From: an uncultured Planctomycetaceae bacterium
GTDB lineage: Bacteria; Planctomycetota; Planctomycetia; Pirellulales; JACPPG01
Assembly: GCA_945957305.1 (NCBI GenBank)
Contig: CAMFLN010000006.1
Span: 1 to 16,561 of the forward strand
Length of the DNA: 16,561 bases
Direction of reading: 5' to 3'
The notes under the pieces were generated by a model. The model worked only from the letters and a program-made list of their open reading frames with translations. It was not told the origin of the DNA and made no database searches. Positions 1-7,320 of this stretch are shown here, piece after piece. Both the position numbers and the translations under genes were made by a program. The stretch's first letter is position 1, and each line of letters starts with the position of its first letter.

Positions 1-1
1 G

Positions 2-307
2 TCACGATTGGCCAACGGCGCCACCGGCGATCGTGGCAGCATCCTCGCCGAGCGAGCTGAAAGATTATCGCGTCCCGGCCGCGCGCCGCTCGAGACAAGG
101 CGCTGGCCGCTATCGTTATTGCCAGCCGCCTTGGCCTGCGCCGTGATGGCGGTGCTGTGGATCCCAATCGACACCGCGGCGTCGACGCGATCGCTCTGGT
201 CTCCCTGGCCGGCTTGGAGTGCGAGCGCGCTGCAATCGCTGGGCATTCCCGCGCGCGATTACGAGATCGATGGCCACCGGCTGCGACCGTATCATCATTC
301 GGACTGA
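2..307 (+). CDS. C-terminal part of an unrecognised protein with one membrane helix (5' truncated)
   Basis: The reading frame is open at the left edge, so the start may lie outside the window; the first visible candidate start is TTG at 8. About 100 residues are visible. A charged, Arg-rich stretch leads into a hydrophobic helix at about residues 34-53 (counted from TTG 8; LSLLPAALACAVMAVLWIPI), followed by a Trp-rich segment and a tail ending HRLRPYHHSD. Codon use is GC-rich at third positions, as in the neighbours, which supports real coding. The gene converges on the exporter gene that ends at 355. I do not recognise a family. It could be the end of a larger membrane protein or a small single-pass protein, and no function is proposed. 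Confidence 0.5.
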   Translation, partial: SRLANGATGDRGSILAERAERLSRPGRAPLETRRWPLSLLPAALACAVMAVLWIPIDTAASTRSLWSPWPAWSASALQSLGIPARDYEIDGHRLRPYHHSD

Positions 308-314
308 TCATCGC

Positions 315-341
315 GTTGCGCAAGGGCAGAAGTGCCGCAAC
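315..341. terminator. Interrupted hairpin between convergent genes, possible bidirectional terminator
   Basis: GTTGC (315-319) pairs with GCAAC (337-341) and GGCA (325-328) pairs with TGCC (333-336). This gives nine base pairs with a five-base bulge and a GAAG loop. It lies in the 47-base gap between the gene ending at 307 and the minus-strand operon ending at 355, where a terminator is expected. No T-tract follows on either strand, so it is not a classical intrinsic terminator. Confidence 0.3.
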
Positions 342-354
342 TGGCGTGATACGC

Positions 355-2661
355 TCAGGCCGCCCTCCGTTCAGCCGTCGGCAGGGGGACGTTCAAAGTC
401 TGCTTTCTCGTCCCTGCATCACGCGGGTATTGGACCTCGAACAGCTTGCCGAGCGGTCCCACCACCAATGCCGGCAGTAATACAAGATTCGCCACGAGGC
501 CAACCATCAATAATGCCAAGAGCATCCAGGCGAACCGACTCGATGGCAGGAAATCGCTGAAATAAAACACCATCATTCCCAGACCGCAGACAAGCGAGCT
601 TTGCATCATCGCCAGGCCACAATGCTGGTGTGCGGCGTGGGCTGCGGTGCGGCGCGACTCGCCACGTTCCAACCCGCGGCGGAAAAACGTCAGGTAATGA
701 AACGTGTCATCTATGGCGATGCCCAGCGCGACGCTGGCCGTCATGACCGAGCCGATATCGAGCGGCATGGCGACCCAGCCAAGGATGCCAAACATCAATA
801 CTGAGGGAAAAAAGTTCGACACCATCGAAATGAGGCCGGTCATGATGCCACCCTGGGCGATCGTCATGACGATGGTGATCATGGCGAAGTCTGAGAGAAA
901 GCTTGTAAACAGGTCGCGCTTCAACGCCTGTTGAATCTCATGGACGAGCGGCATGACGCCCGTCACACGACTGGCAATCCCTGCCGCGGGATTGGCCGCG
1001 GCGCCACTCTGCGCGATGCGTCGGCGGATATTGGCCAAGACCTGGGTGTAATCGAGGTTGCCCAGCGCACTGGTGAACGCTGTGACGCGCCACTGCTGCT
1101 TACCGCCCGCCTCGTAGAGGTAGCGGTGTGTTATGAAGTAGGGACGCGCCTCGACGAGAAAGTCCTTAAGAAAATCCAGATACTCGTTGCTGGTGCGATC
1201 GATATCGGCCGGCACGGCAGGTAGGAAGTTCGCGCTGGACATTGTGCCTTGCACGTGTGCCTCGCGTTTCAGGTCCTCTTGGACTAGTTCGACGAGGTGC
1301 AAGCGATCTGTTTGCGAGAGCACACATTGGCGATCAAATTCGAGGATGATTTCGACCGGCACTAGTGGTCCAACATTCTTTTCGATCCACGCATAGTCCT
1401 GCAGGATTCGGCTATTGCCCGCAAAAAGTGTTTCCAGGTGGACCGAGGTGGTCAGCCATTGGATTCCCCATCCGGCTCCGGCCATGGCTACCACTGAACC
1501 CACAACGATGGGTGCATGAATTCGCATCACAGCATCGCTCAACAGATTCCATAGTAGGTGATGCAACTGAGCTGGCGCGGCTCGATCGGCCGCGGCGGGC
1601 GCATAGGCCTTCGGTCGCCACGCGGCCAGTGTGCCCGGCAGAAATGCCAACACCACGCCCAGCGTGAGCAGGGTGCCGATGGCGCCATAGACGCCAAAGC
1701 TGCGAATCGGCGCCAGGTTGCTCACGACCAGCGAACCCAGGCCGATCGCGGTCGTGGCCGCGGCCAGCGTGCAGGGCAGCCAGCCCATCCGCAGCGCATG
1801 CCAGGCGGCTTCTTCGGCATTGTGCGACTGCCGAGCGTCGAGATAGTAATTGATCAAGTGGATCCCACCCGAGACGGTGACCACTTGGATCAAGGGGGGA
1901 AGCACAATCAACAGCGCGCTCATCCGCTCGCCGCAGAGGTGGATCAGTGACAGCGTTGCTCCTTCGCAATACAGCGAGAGGCCGAATACGAGCAGCGCGC
2001 CGGGCAGCCAGCCGAGGCACCACCAGCAAAGCAGGAACACGCAAATGGCCGATGGCACGGCGAAGTGATCGAGTGCAGCATGGCTGGCCCGATCAACCGT
2101 CAAACCGTCCATGACCGGACCCGCCAGATGTTGGTCAGCGCGCGGTACTCGGCAATGCTGCGCCAGCCCTGCTTGGATCGAGTCGACGACGCGGCCGCGT
2201 TCGGCCAGCCCGGCGGATGTCAGCGTGATGACGGCGCAGGTTGTCTGCCCGTCCGGTCCAACGAGCGTTCCGCGCAGACGGCTGATCGCTTCGCCGCGCG
2301 AAAGACGCAGCGGCGCCGCCATCAGGCCGGACAATGCCTCCCGGCCGGTGACAATCTGGGCGACCAGCGGCTTGCCCGTGGAATCGCAGAGCAAATCGGG
2401 CCGGCGCAAATTATGCGTCAACAGGTCGAGCGCCGGCGCATCGACGGTACAGCCGGGCCAACTGACGATGAGCACTTCGCCCGAGCCGAAGGCACGGCGG
2501 AACTGTTCGTACTCCTGCCGAGGTCGAAAGGAGGTGGGGACCCATTCGAAAGGCGAGTTTGCATTCGTTTGCAGCGCATGGCGAGCGCCATCGGCCACAA
2601 TCGGCAGCAGGCAGAGTGCATAGATGAGCAGCAGCTGATAACGACGCTTGTTGAGCGGCAT
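355..2661 (-). CDS. MMPL/RND-family exporter, last gene of the polyketide operon
   Basis: Predicted inner-membrane RND-type transporter of 768 residues, in the size range of MMPL proteins. It shows the duplicated plan of the family. Each half has an N-terminal helix (about 8-22 and 384-402), a large extracytoplasmic domain (about 30-200 and 403-585), and a bundle of five helices (about 200-348 and 588-740). Residues 647-652 (GIAIDD) sit where the family carries its conserved acidic helix motif used in proton coupling. I chose ATG 2661 because it lies 13 bases after the previous stop and has AAAGG nine bases upstream. A longer open frame would overlap the preceding methyltransferase gene. MMPL proteins commonly move lipids or polyketide lipids, so export of the operon's product is the likely role. 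Substrate and direction are inferred from context. Confidence 0.88.
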   Translation of the reverse strand: MPLNKRRYQLLLIYALCLLPIVADGARHALQTNANSPFEWVPTSFRPRQEYEQFRRAFGSGEVLIVSWPGCTVDAPALDLLTHNLRRPDLLCDSTGKPLVAQIVTGREALSGLMAAPLRLSRGEAISRLRGTLVGPDGQTTCAVITLTSAGLAERGRVVDSIQAGLAQHCRVPRADQHLAGPVMDGLTVDRASHAALDHFAVPSAICVFLLCWWCLGWLPGALLVFGLSLYCEGATLSLIHLCGERMSALLIVLPPLIQVVTVSGGIHLINYYLDARQSHNAEEAAWHALRMGWLPCTLAAATTAIGLGSLVVSNLAPIRSFGVYGAIGTLLTLGVVLAFLPGTLAAWRPKAYAPAAADRAAPAQLHHLLWNLLSDAVMRIHAPIVVGSVVAMAGAGWGIQWLTTSVHLETLFAGNSRILQDYAWIEKNVGPLVPVEIILEFDRQCVLSQTDRLHLVELVQEDLKREAHVQGTMSSANFLPAVPADIDRTSNEYLDFLKDFLVEARPYFITHRYLYEAGGKQQWRVTAFTSALGNLDYTQVLANIRRRIAQSGAAANPAAGIASRVTGVMPLVHEIQQALKRDLFTSFLSDFAMITIVMTIAQGGIMTGLISMVSNFFPSVLMFGILGWVAMPLDIGSVMTASVALGIAIDDTFHYLTFFRRGLERGESRRTAAHAAHQHCGLAMMQSSLVCGLGMMVFYFSDFLPSSRFAWMLLALLMVGLVANLVLLPALVVGPLGKLFEVQYPRDAGTRKQTLNVPLPTAERRAA

Positions 2662-2674
2662 CGACTGATACCTT

Positions 2675-3469
2675 TTAGGCAGCCCGGCGGAAGGGTATGT
2701 CGGATCGCCCTTCTTGCCCAGGTCGGTTTTGCCCTGCTTCGGTCGCTGACATCCGACGACGCGCCAGCGGACCCAGCAGCATGCCCGGGTAGCCGGGCAC
2801 CGCCGCCTGATACTGCTGATAGCTGTCGCCAAGATAGAACAGTAGCCGACGATCTTTCAGGCAACTGCCGACGACGATGTACGTGGTCCAAACGCCCGTA
2901 AGAACGGCATGGTCAGCGGTCATGACGGGGGTGAACCAAATCAAGCCGAGAAAACTTAAGTACACAGGGTGGCGAAGCCACAAATAGGCGCCGCGCGGTT
3001 CGAAGCCTCGCGGCGGCAGTGGCCGTCCTCGCAGCCAGTGCCACCAAGGCGTCCAACCAGTCTGGTAGCCCAGTCCGGTCAGATGAAGGCTGTAGAACAA
3101 TGCCAACCAGGAACCGAAAAAGGCTGCACTGATGAGCATGCTGCCAATTCCCGTCGTTTGCCAGATCACGGGCGCACTGGGTTGCCAGCCGGCGAACATC
3201 AAGAGCAAGCTCAAGCACGTCACGAGGCAATAGAAGCAACCGTAAAATGCCGCGGGAATTGTCCGTGTCAGCCGCCGGCGCACGGCCGGCAACAGCAGAA
3301 CGCTATGCGGTACGGCAAACTGTATTGCCAACAGCGCATCGATCCCGAGGTGTGCTCGGGTCGGCGAGATCGTGGCCGGGCCTTTGAGAAACCAATACAA
3401 ATACCACACGGTCACGGCAAATAATCCGTGCGTGGCCAGGCCGAACAGGATTCCCGCTGCTCGTCGCAT
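2675..3469 (-). CDS. NnrU/MddA/ICMT-like integral membrane methyltransferase
   Basis: Membrane protein of 264 residues with about five hydrophobic helices (near 5-28, 42-62, 74-94, 107-130 and 165-200). The C-terminal half has the signature of the isoprenylcysteine methyltransferase superfamily in its MddA/NnrU form: RGAYLWLRHPVY (159-170), a helix ending WFTPVMT (178-184), then LKDRRLLFYLGDSYQQYQ (204-221) before AVP. This part forms the SAM-binding end in the superfamily. ICMT-like enzymes accompany type III PKS genes in bpsAB and srsABC and methylate the phenolic lipid, so O-methylation of the operon's product at the membrane is the best inference. ATG 3469 has GGAG eight bases upstream and lies 16 bases after the previous stop. 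ATG 3493, eight residues longer and overlapping the previous gene by 8 bases, has only a weak site. The usual Glu-Glu before the Arg is Lys-Asp here. Confidence 0.8.
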   Translation of the reverse strand: MRRAAGILFGLATHGLFAVTVWYLYWFLKGPATISPTRAHLGIDALLAIQFAVPHSVLLLPAVRRRLTRTIPAAFYGCFYCLVTCLSLLLMFAGWQPSAPVIWQTTGIGSMLISAAFFGSWLALFYSLHLTGLGYQTGWTPWWHWLRGRPLPPRGFEPRGAYLWLRHPVYLSFLGLIWFTPVMTADHAVLTGVWTTYIVVGSCLKDRRLLFYLGDSYQQYQAAVPGYPGMLLGPLARRRMSATEAGQNRPGQEGRSDIPFRRAA

Positions 3470-3485
3470 GTGGGCGTCTCCGTTC

Positions 3486-4319
3486 TTAGGCATGGCGCTC
3501 GGCGATGAAGCAACCGTATTGCATCGCTCCCGTGCGATAGGCCTCTAAGATGGCCTCGAACCGATCCAGGAACAGCACCGAGTTCCGATCGACGGCACGG
3601 GCAAGCCAGCGCACGCCACTGCGCCGGACACGATCCAAACAGATTTCCCAGGTGCGTGTCACGTCCGCCGTCCAATCGTGAAACCGCACCGACGTGAGCC
3701 CCGCTTTCTCGCACCATTGGCGGTAGTCGTCGGCGGTCCCCAGTGACGGGCAAAAGAATCCCTCGCACACCCGGTGGACGCGCAACATCGCTTCGCAATC
3801 CGCGGTATTACCGGCCAACCAAGCGCAGATCGCTACTCGGCCGCCCGGCCGCAACCAGCGGGTAGCGCGGCGAAAGAATCGCGGCTTATCGAACAAATGC
3901 TCGGTACACTCGATGCTCCATACGACGTCGAACGAGTTGGCAGCGAACGCGATCTGCTCGGCATCGGCGCATAGAAATTGGCTCTGCTTCGCGACATTGT
4001 GCCAGCGCGCGGCGCATTGCGCCCAGTTTCGCTGTACGCCGCTGATCGTGATACCCGTCACCTGGCAGTCCAATTGCGCGGCAAGATAGATTGACGAGGA
4101 ACCCATACCGCAGCCGACGTCCAGCACCTGCTCGCAGCGCTGAATATTGGCCTGACGCGCGAGAGTCTCGGTAAGTTGCTGCTGTGCAACCCTGGGGCTT
4201 TCGTCGCCGGACCATAGACCATGGTGGATGTGCCGCCCCCAGAGCAGGCGATAGAACAAGGTTGAGAGGTTGTAGTGGCTGCGAATATCCTGTTTGCGAA
4301 CTGTAGGACAGGCGATCAT
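3486..4319 (-). CDS. SAM-dependent methyltransferase, gamma-tocopherol methyltransferase-like
   Basis: Soluble class I methyltransferase of 277 residues. The N-terminal HYNLSTLFYRLLWG (15-28) and HHGLW (32-36) resemble the start of gamma-tocopherol and related phenolic-lipid methyltransferases. Motif I is VLDVGCGMG (65-73), followed by VTGITIS (87-93), a likely adenine-contact acid in ADAEQIAF (118-125), and motif IV-like FDVVWSIECTEHL (130-142). Family members methylate aromatic rings that carry long isoprenoid tails, which suits an alkyl-resorcinol or quinone-like product. The start ATG 4319 has AAAGGA about nine bases upstream. The gene follows the polyketide synthase after 27 bases. It could act on carbon or oxygen; the sequence does not say which. 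Confidence 0.85.
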   Translation of the reverse strand: MIACPTVRKQDIRSHYNLSTLFYRLLWGRHIHHGLWSGDESPRVAQQQLTETLARQANIQRCEQVLDVGCGMGSSSIYLAAQLDCQVTGITISGVQRNWAQCAARWHNVAKQSQFLCADAEQIAFAANSFDVVWSIECTEHLFDKPRFFRRATRWLRPGGRVAICAWLAGNTADCEAMLRVHRVCEGFFCPSLGTADDYRQWCEKAGLTSVRFHDWTADVTRTWEICLDRVRRSGVRWLARAVDRNSVLFLDRFEAILEAYRTGAMQYGCFIAERHA

Positions 4320-4346
4320 TGATTCGAATCCTTTCGAACGGAGGGT

Positions 4347-5429
4347 CTAGCGCAGCAGAGCAGCTTCGATGGTCAATCCCGGCCCAAAGGCCAGAGTTAC
4401 GCAGGGGCGCGGAATGCCCCGGCGTTGCAGGCGGTCGAGAATGAACAGGATGGTCGGCGATGACATGTTGCCGAACTCGGCAAGCACGGCGCGCGAATCC
4501 GCGAGTCGATCTGCAGTCAGACCGATCGCATCGGCACAGGCGTCCAGAATGCGTGGCCCGCCTGGATGAATCGCCCAGGCGTCGATATCGGCGATTCCCA
4601 GAGCGTGTTGGGAGAGCCATTGAGACAACCAGGGACGCAACTGCTCGAGTATCACTTGCGGCACCTGCGGCGAAAGTGTCATGCGAAACCCGTGGTCGCC
4701 GATGCGCCAACTCATCAGGCCGGTGGTGTCCGGAATGATGGTCGAGCGCTGATCGACAATCTCCCAATGTTGCTCGGTGTGGGCCGTGTCGCGCAGCACT
4801 AATGCCGCTGCGCCGTCGCTGAACAAGGAATTTGCCACGACCCGATCGGGATCCCAATCATATTGGTGGTGCAGGCTGCACAGCTCGACGGCGCACAACA
4901 AGACGCAAGCGCGAGTATCGTGCGAGGCAAAAGCCTGCGCGGCGCGCAATCCGTTGAGCGCGCCGTGGCAGCCCATGAAGCCGATATGGGTGCGCGCCGT
5001 TTCGCGGGGCAACCCCAACTCGGCCATCAGCGCCAAGTCGACACCGGGAGCCGAGAAGCCGCTGCAAGAGACGGTGACCAGGTGCGTGATCTCGTCCGGG
5101 TTGACCTCGGCGTTTTCCAAGGCGGCGCGCGCCGCCGCGAGCGCCAAAGGCGCCGCATGGCTGTCGTAGGCGGCCATGCGCTCGGCCGTGGTAGGGCCGT
5201 GCCGGGTCGCCGAATTGTAGAAGCCTTGTTGCGCCGGACGTCCATTCGTTCCCGAATCAAGCACGACGCTGTGCCGCTTATGCACGCCGGCGCGGCGATA
5301 AAGAGCTTTCAGCGTGCGCTGTTGCACAAGCGTCTGACAACCGATCTGCGCCGCTTGCTCAGCAGCGTCGGCCTGTTCAATTTGATGCTTCGGAACCGCG
5401 GTCCCGAAACCCACGATCACAACGCTCAT
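4347..5429 (-). CDS. Type III polyketide synthase (chalcone synthase superfamily)
   Basis: Homodimeric condensing enzyme that extends an acyl-CoA starter with malonyl-CoA without an acyl carrier protein, then cyclises the chain. At 360 residues it has the normal length. The catalytic triad is visible: Cys154 in GFMGCHGALNG (150-160), His288 in WAIHPGGPRI (285-294), and Asn321 in EFGNMSSPT (318-326). SCSGFSAPG (121-129) and the C-terminal AFGPGLTIEAALLR (347-360) are family signatures. The absence of ketoreductase or acyltransferase genes and the presence of lipid-handling neighbours favour a long-chain starter and an alkylresorcinol or alkylpyrone product; this is inference. ATG 5429 overlaps the stop of the flavoprotein gene as ATGA, which points to translational coupling and decides the start. 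The preceding Shine-Dalgarno site is weak. Confidence 0.93.
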   Translation of the reverse strand: MSVVIVGFGTAVPKHQIEQADAAEQAAQIGCQTLVQQRTLKALYRRAGVHKRHSVVLDSGTNGRPAQQGFYNSATRHGPTTAERMAAYDSHAAPLALAAARAALENAEVNPDEITHLVTVSCSGFSAPGVDLALMAELGLPRETARTHIGFMGCHGALNGLRAAQAFASHDTRACVLLCAVELCSLHHQYDWDPDRVVANSLFSDGAAALVLRDTAHTEQHWEIVDQRSTIIPDTTGLMSWRIGDHGFRMTLSPQVPQVILEQLRPWLSQWLSQHALGIADIDAWAIHPGGPRILDACADAIGLTADRLADSRAVLAEFGNMSSPTILFILDRLQRRGIPRPCVTLAFGPGLTIEAALLR

Positions 5430-6619
5430 ACGAGGCTCGCTTTCACAGGTGCACGCCCCATGTGAACTCGCCGCACGATTGGACTGGCCAAAGATGGCAT
5501 GGCCGTTAACACGCTCAGAGCCAGGCTGACCGCTTGCGGTCGACGCAGCATGCCAGCCAATACGCGACACGCGATCTGGCCGCTCCACAGCTGACGTCGC
5601 TGCGCACTTTCCCAGGCCCCTGCGCAACGTTCGTCCCACGCTTGCAGCAATCGTATGACATAAGGAACAACAGACACGGCAGAGCTCATCGCCCAGCCCA
5701 TCCCCTCGCCGGTGAACGGTTCGACGTACCCGGCGGCGTCTCCCAACAGGAAAATTCGCGCGGCGGCCAGCCGCCGGCTCGATCGAGTCAGCGGCAGCGT
5801 GCCGCGGCAATTCCGACCGTTTAGCGATGTAAGTGCCGGCATGCCGGCGTCGCATAGAATCTCGTTAATTAGCTGCGTCGAGTTATCTGTCGCTTTGAGT
5901 GCGCACGGATCGACGGCTGCGGCGACGTTGAGTCGGCCGTCGGCTGTGCGCACCAGGCCCACGTAGCCAGACCTCCCAACTGCCATGTAGATGGTGCCGG
6001 AGCCATAAGCTTCTTTTACTTCCGTAACGCTTACGCCCAGCCCCACACGCGACTGGCGCGCGACGCGGCGACCAAAGGCCTCGATGTTCCGCACGCTCGC
6101 GCGGCCGAGACCGTCAGCCGCGAGAACGATGCGCGCCTGGGCGCGCATGTTCTCGCGACCATTGTGACTGAGTAAGACGGTTCGTGACGCGGTCGTAGCC
6201 GGCGAATCCACCTCGACGACGGCCATAGTCTCGGGCAGAAAAGCGGCGCCCGCGACGATCGCAGACTCAACAAGCGCCGCGTCGAAACTTGCGCGGTCGA
6301 TCGCCACGCCCGTGGGCAGGTCCAGCGTCACGCGACGATTCTCAGCCTGCGCTACAAACTGTTGCACAGGCGCAGCACTGGCCTGCGACAGCACTTCTTT
6401 TAATCCGAGCGTCTCGATGATCGACAGTCCTCGTCCGTTAAGACACCCACCGCAAACCTTGGCACGAGGAAACGACTGCCGTTCGACGAGCAGCGTCGCG
6501 ACGCCGCGGCGGGCGAGTTCGCGCGCTGCGGTCGCACCGGCGGGCCCCGCGCCAATGACGATCACGTCCCACAGCGGGTCGGTTGCATCAGCGATCGAGA
6601 GCGTGGCACGTGGCGTCAA
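5426..6619 (-). CDS. FAD-dependent oxidoreductase, geranylgeranyl-reductase-like
   Basis: Flavoprotein of 397 residues of the group that includes geranylgeranyl reductases and aromatic monooxygenases. The Rossmann FAD site is VIGAGPAGATAARELARRGV (21-40). Then come PRAKVCGG (51-58), a conserved motif of the GGR-like branch, ADGLGRAS (168-175), and the second FAD motif FLLGDAAGYVEPFTGEGM (290-307). It may hydroxylate or otherwise oxidise the resorcinol ring, like the flavoprotein SrsC in Streptomyces griseus, or reduce double bonds in the side chain; the family signature alone does not decide. The start is TTG at 6619. The upstream sequence reads GGAGGAAACC directly before TTG, and TTGA overlaps the previous stop. 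No usable ATG exists near the FAD site without a long overlap. The stop overlaps the polyketide synthase start by four bases. Confidence 0.88.
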   Translation of the reverse strand: MTPRATLSIADATDPLWDVIVIGAGPAGATAARELARRGVATLLVERQSFPRAKVCGGCLNGRGLSIIETLGLKEVLSQASAAPVQQFVAQAENRRVTLDLPTGVAIDRASFDAALVESAIVAGAAFLPETMAVVEVDSPATTASRTVLLSHNGRENMRAQARIVLAADGLGRASVRNIEAFGRRVARQSRVGLGVSVTEVKEAYGSGTIYMAVGRSGYVGLVRTADGRLNVAAAVDPCALKATDNSTQLINEILCDAGMPALTSLNGRNCRGTLPLTRSSRRLAAARIFLLGDAAGYVEPFTGEGMGWAMSSAVSVVPYVIRLLQAWDERCAGAWESAQRRQLWSGQIACRVLAGMLRRPQAVSLALSVLTAMPSLASPIVRRVHMGRAPVKASLV

Positions 6620-7320
6620 GGTTTCCTCCAGGTCAGCAACCAGCGCTGCGGCCAGTGATGAGTGATCACTGCCCCGTCCAGGCCGCTGCGCGCGGCCAGC
6701 GAACAGATCTCGCCGGTGGCAAATGCAGCTTCGACCGATCGCGGTCCGTCGACGTGCACAATCGGCGAGCGCGTCAGCACTCGGCAACCGACCCAGGCGA
6801 GGCCGTAGCCCAGCCAGGTCCGCTGCAGATCACAGACGAGCACCGCGCGCCGTGCGGCCGCAGCCAGGCGGGTCAACAGCAGGCTCGCCTGGCTGTCGTC
6901 CAGGTGGTGGAGAAAGAGCGAACAAGTCAAAACGTCGTAGTCGGTAGGAAGTGACTGAGTAAGCACGTCCATGCGAAAGAAATTCATCTCCGCGACGCCC
7001 GCTATGTCCGCTCTGCGTTTTGCCTCGTCGAGCGCGCACAGGCTGACATCGCAGCCGTCGACGCTGACACCAAGGCCAGCCAGCCGGGCGTGCCGGGCTA
7101 AGGCCACTGCGTTGTCGCCGCCGCCGCACGCGACGTCGAGCACCCGCAGCTGCTTTGGCGCAATCTGGCGGGCCAGATCGGCGATCGCCGGCCAAAGGAT
7201 CGCGGCACTGCGGCTTACAGCATTGATTCGCTGCAAGCCACGCAACGCATGAATGTGCAAGGTCTGGTCAAGATCGGGTTGATCCATCAATTCGGATTGC
7301 AACTTGCGCTCGCGGATCAT
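6616..7320 (-). CDS. Class I SAM-dependent methyltransferase
   Basis: Soluble methyltransferase of 234 residues. Motif I is RVLDVACGGGDNAVALA (59-75), followed by VDGCDVSLCALDEAK (87-101), a motif II/III region at FFRMDVL (114-120), and the post-motif FLHHLDD (136-142). The C-terminal THHWPQRWLLTWRKP (220-234) is a compact basic end. The general type resembles UbiE-like and other small-molecule methyltransferases. Placement between yceI and the flavoprotein, with four-base overlaps at both ends (ATGA at 7320, TTGA at 6619), makes it a dedicated operon enzyme. The substrate is probably the polyketide-derived phenolic lipid, by inference. ATG 7320 is preferred over an upstream start at 7350 because GAGAGG precedes it at good spacing and it forms the ATGA overlap with yceI. 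Confidence 0.86.
   Translation of the reverse strand: MIRERKLQSELMDQPDLDQTLHIHALRGLQRINAVSRSAAILWPAIADLARQIAPKQLRVLDVACGGGDNAVALARHARLAGLGVSVDGCDVSLCALDEAKRRADIAGVAEMNFFRMDVLTQSLPTDYDVLTCSLFLHHLDDSQASLLLTRLAAAARRAVLVCDLQRTWLGYGLAWVGCRVLTRSPIVHVDGPRSVEAAFATGEICSLAARSGLDGAVITHHWPQRWLLTWRKP

Noticed and set aside
2662..2832. N-terminal extension of the MMPL gene by 57 codons
   Set aside because: It overlaps the preceding membrane methyltransferase gene, is Arg/Cys-rich and unlike an exporter N-terminus. ATG 2661 begins right before the first hydrophobic helix.
2065..2901. Long plus-strand open frame opposite the MMPL gene
   Set aside because: Antisense shadow of a GC-rich gene: it has no domain and an unnatural composition rich in Arg, Gln and Cys.
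3886..4857. 323-codon minus-strand open frame across the PKS and methyltransferase genes
   Set aside because: It is out of frame with two well supported genes and its sequence is Arg/Ser-rich without motifs.
5430..5855. N-terminal extension of the polyketide synthase by 142 codons
   Set aside because: It lies entirely on the flavoprotein coding region in another frame and has no family similarity. The family start is at ATG 5429.
6620..6787. N-terminal extension of the flavoprotein by 56 codons
   Set aside because: It overlaps the methyltransferase gene, and the TTG start with a strong ribosome site lies at the right distance from the FAD motif.
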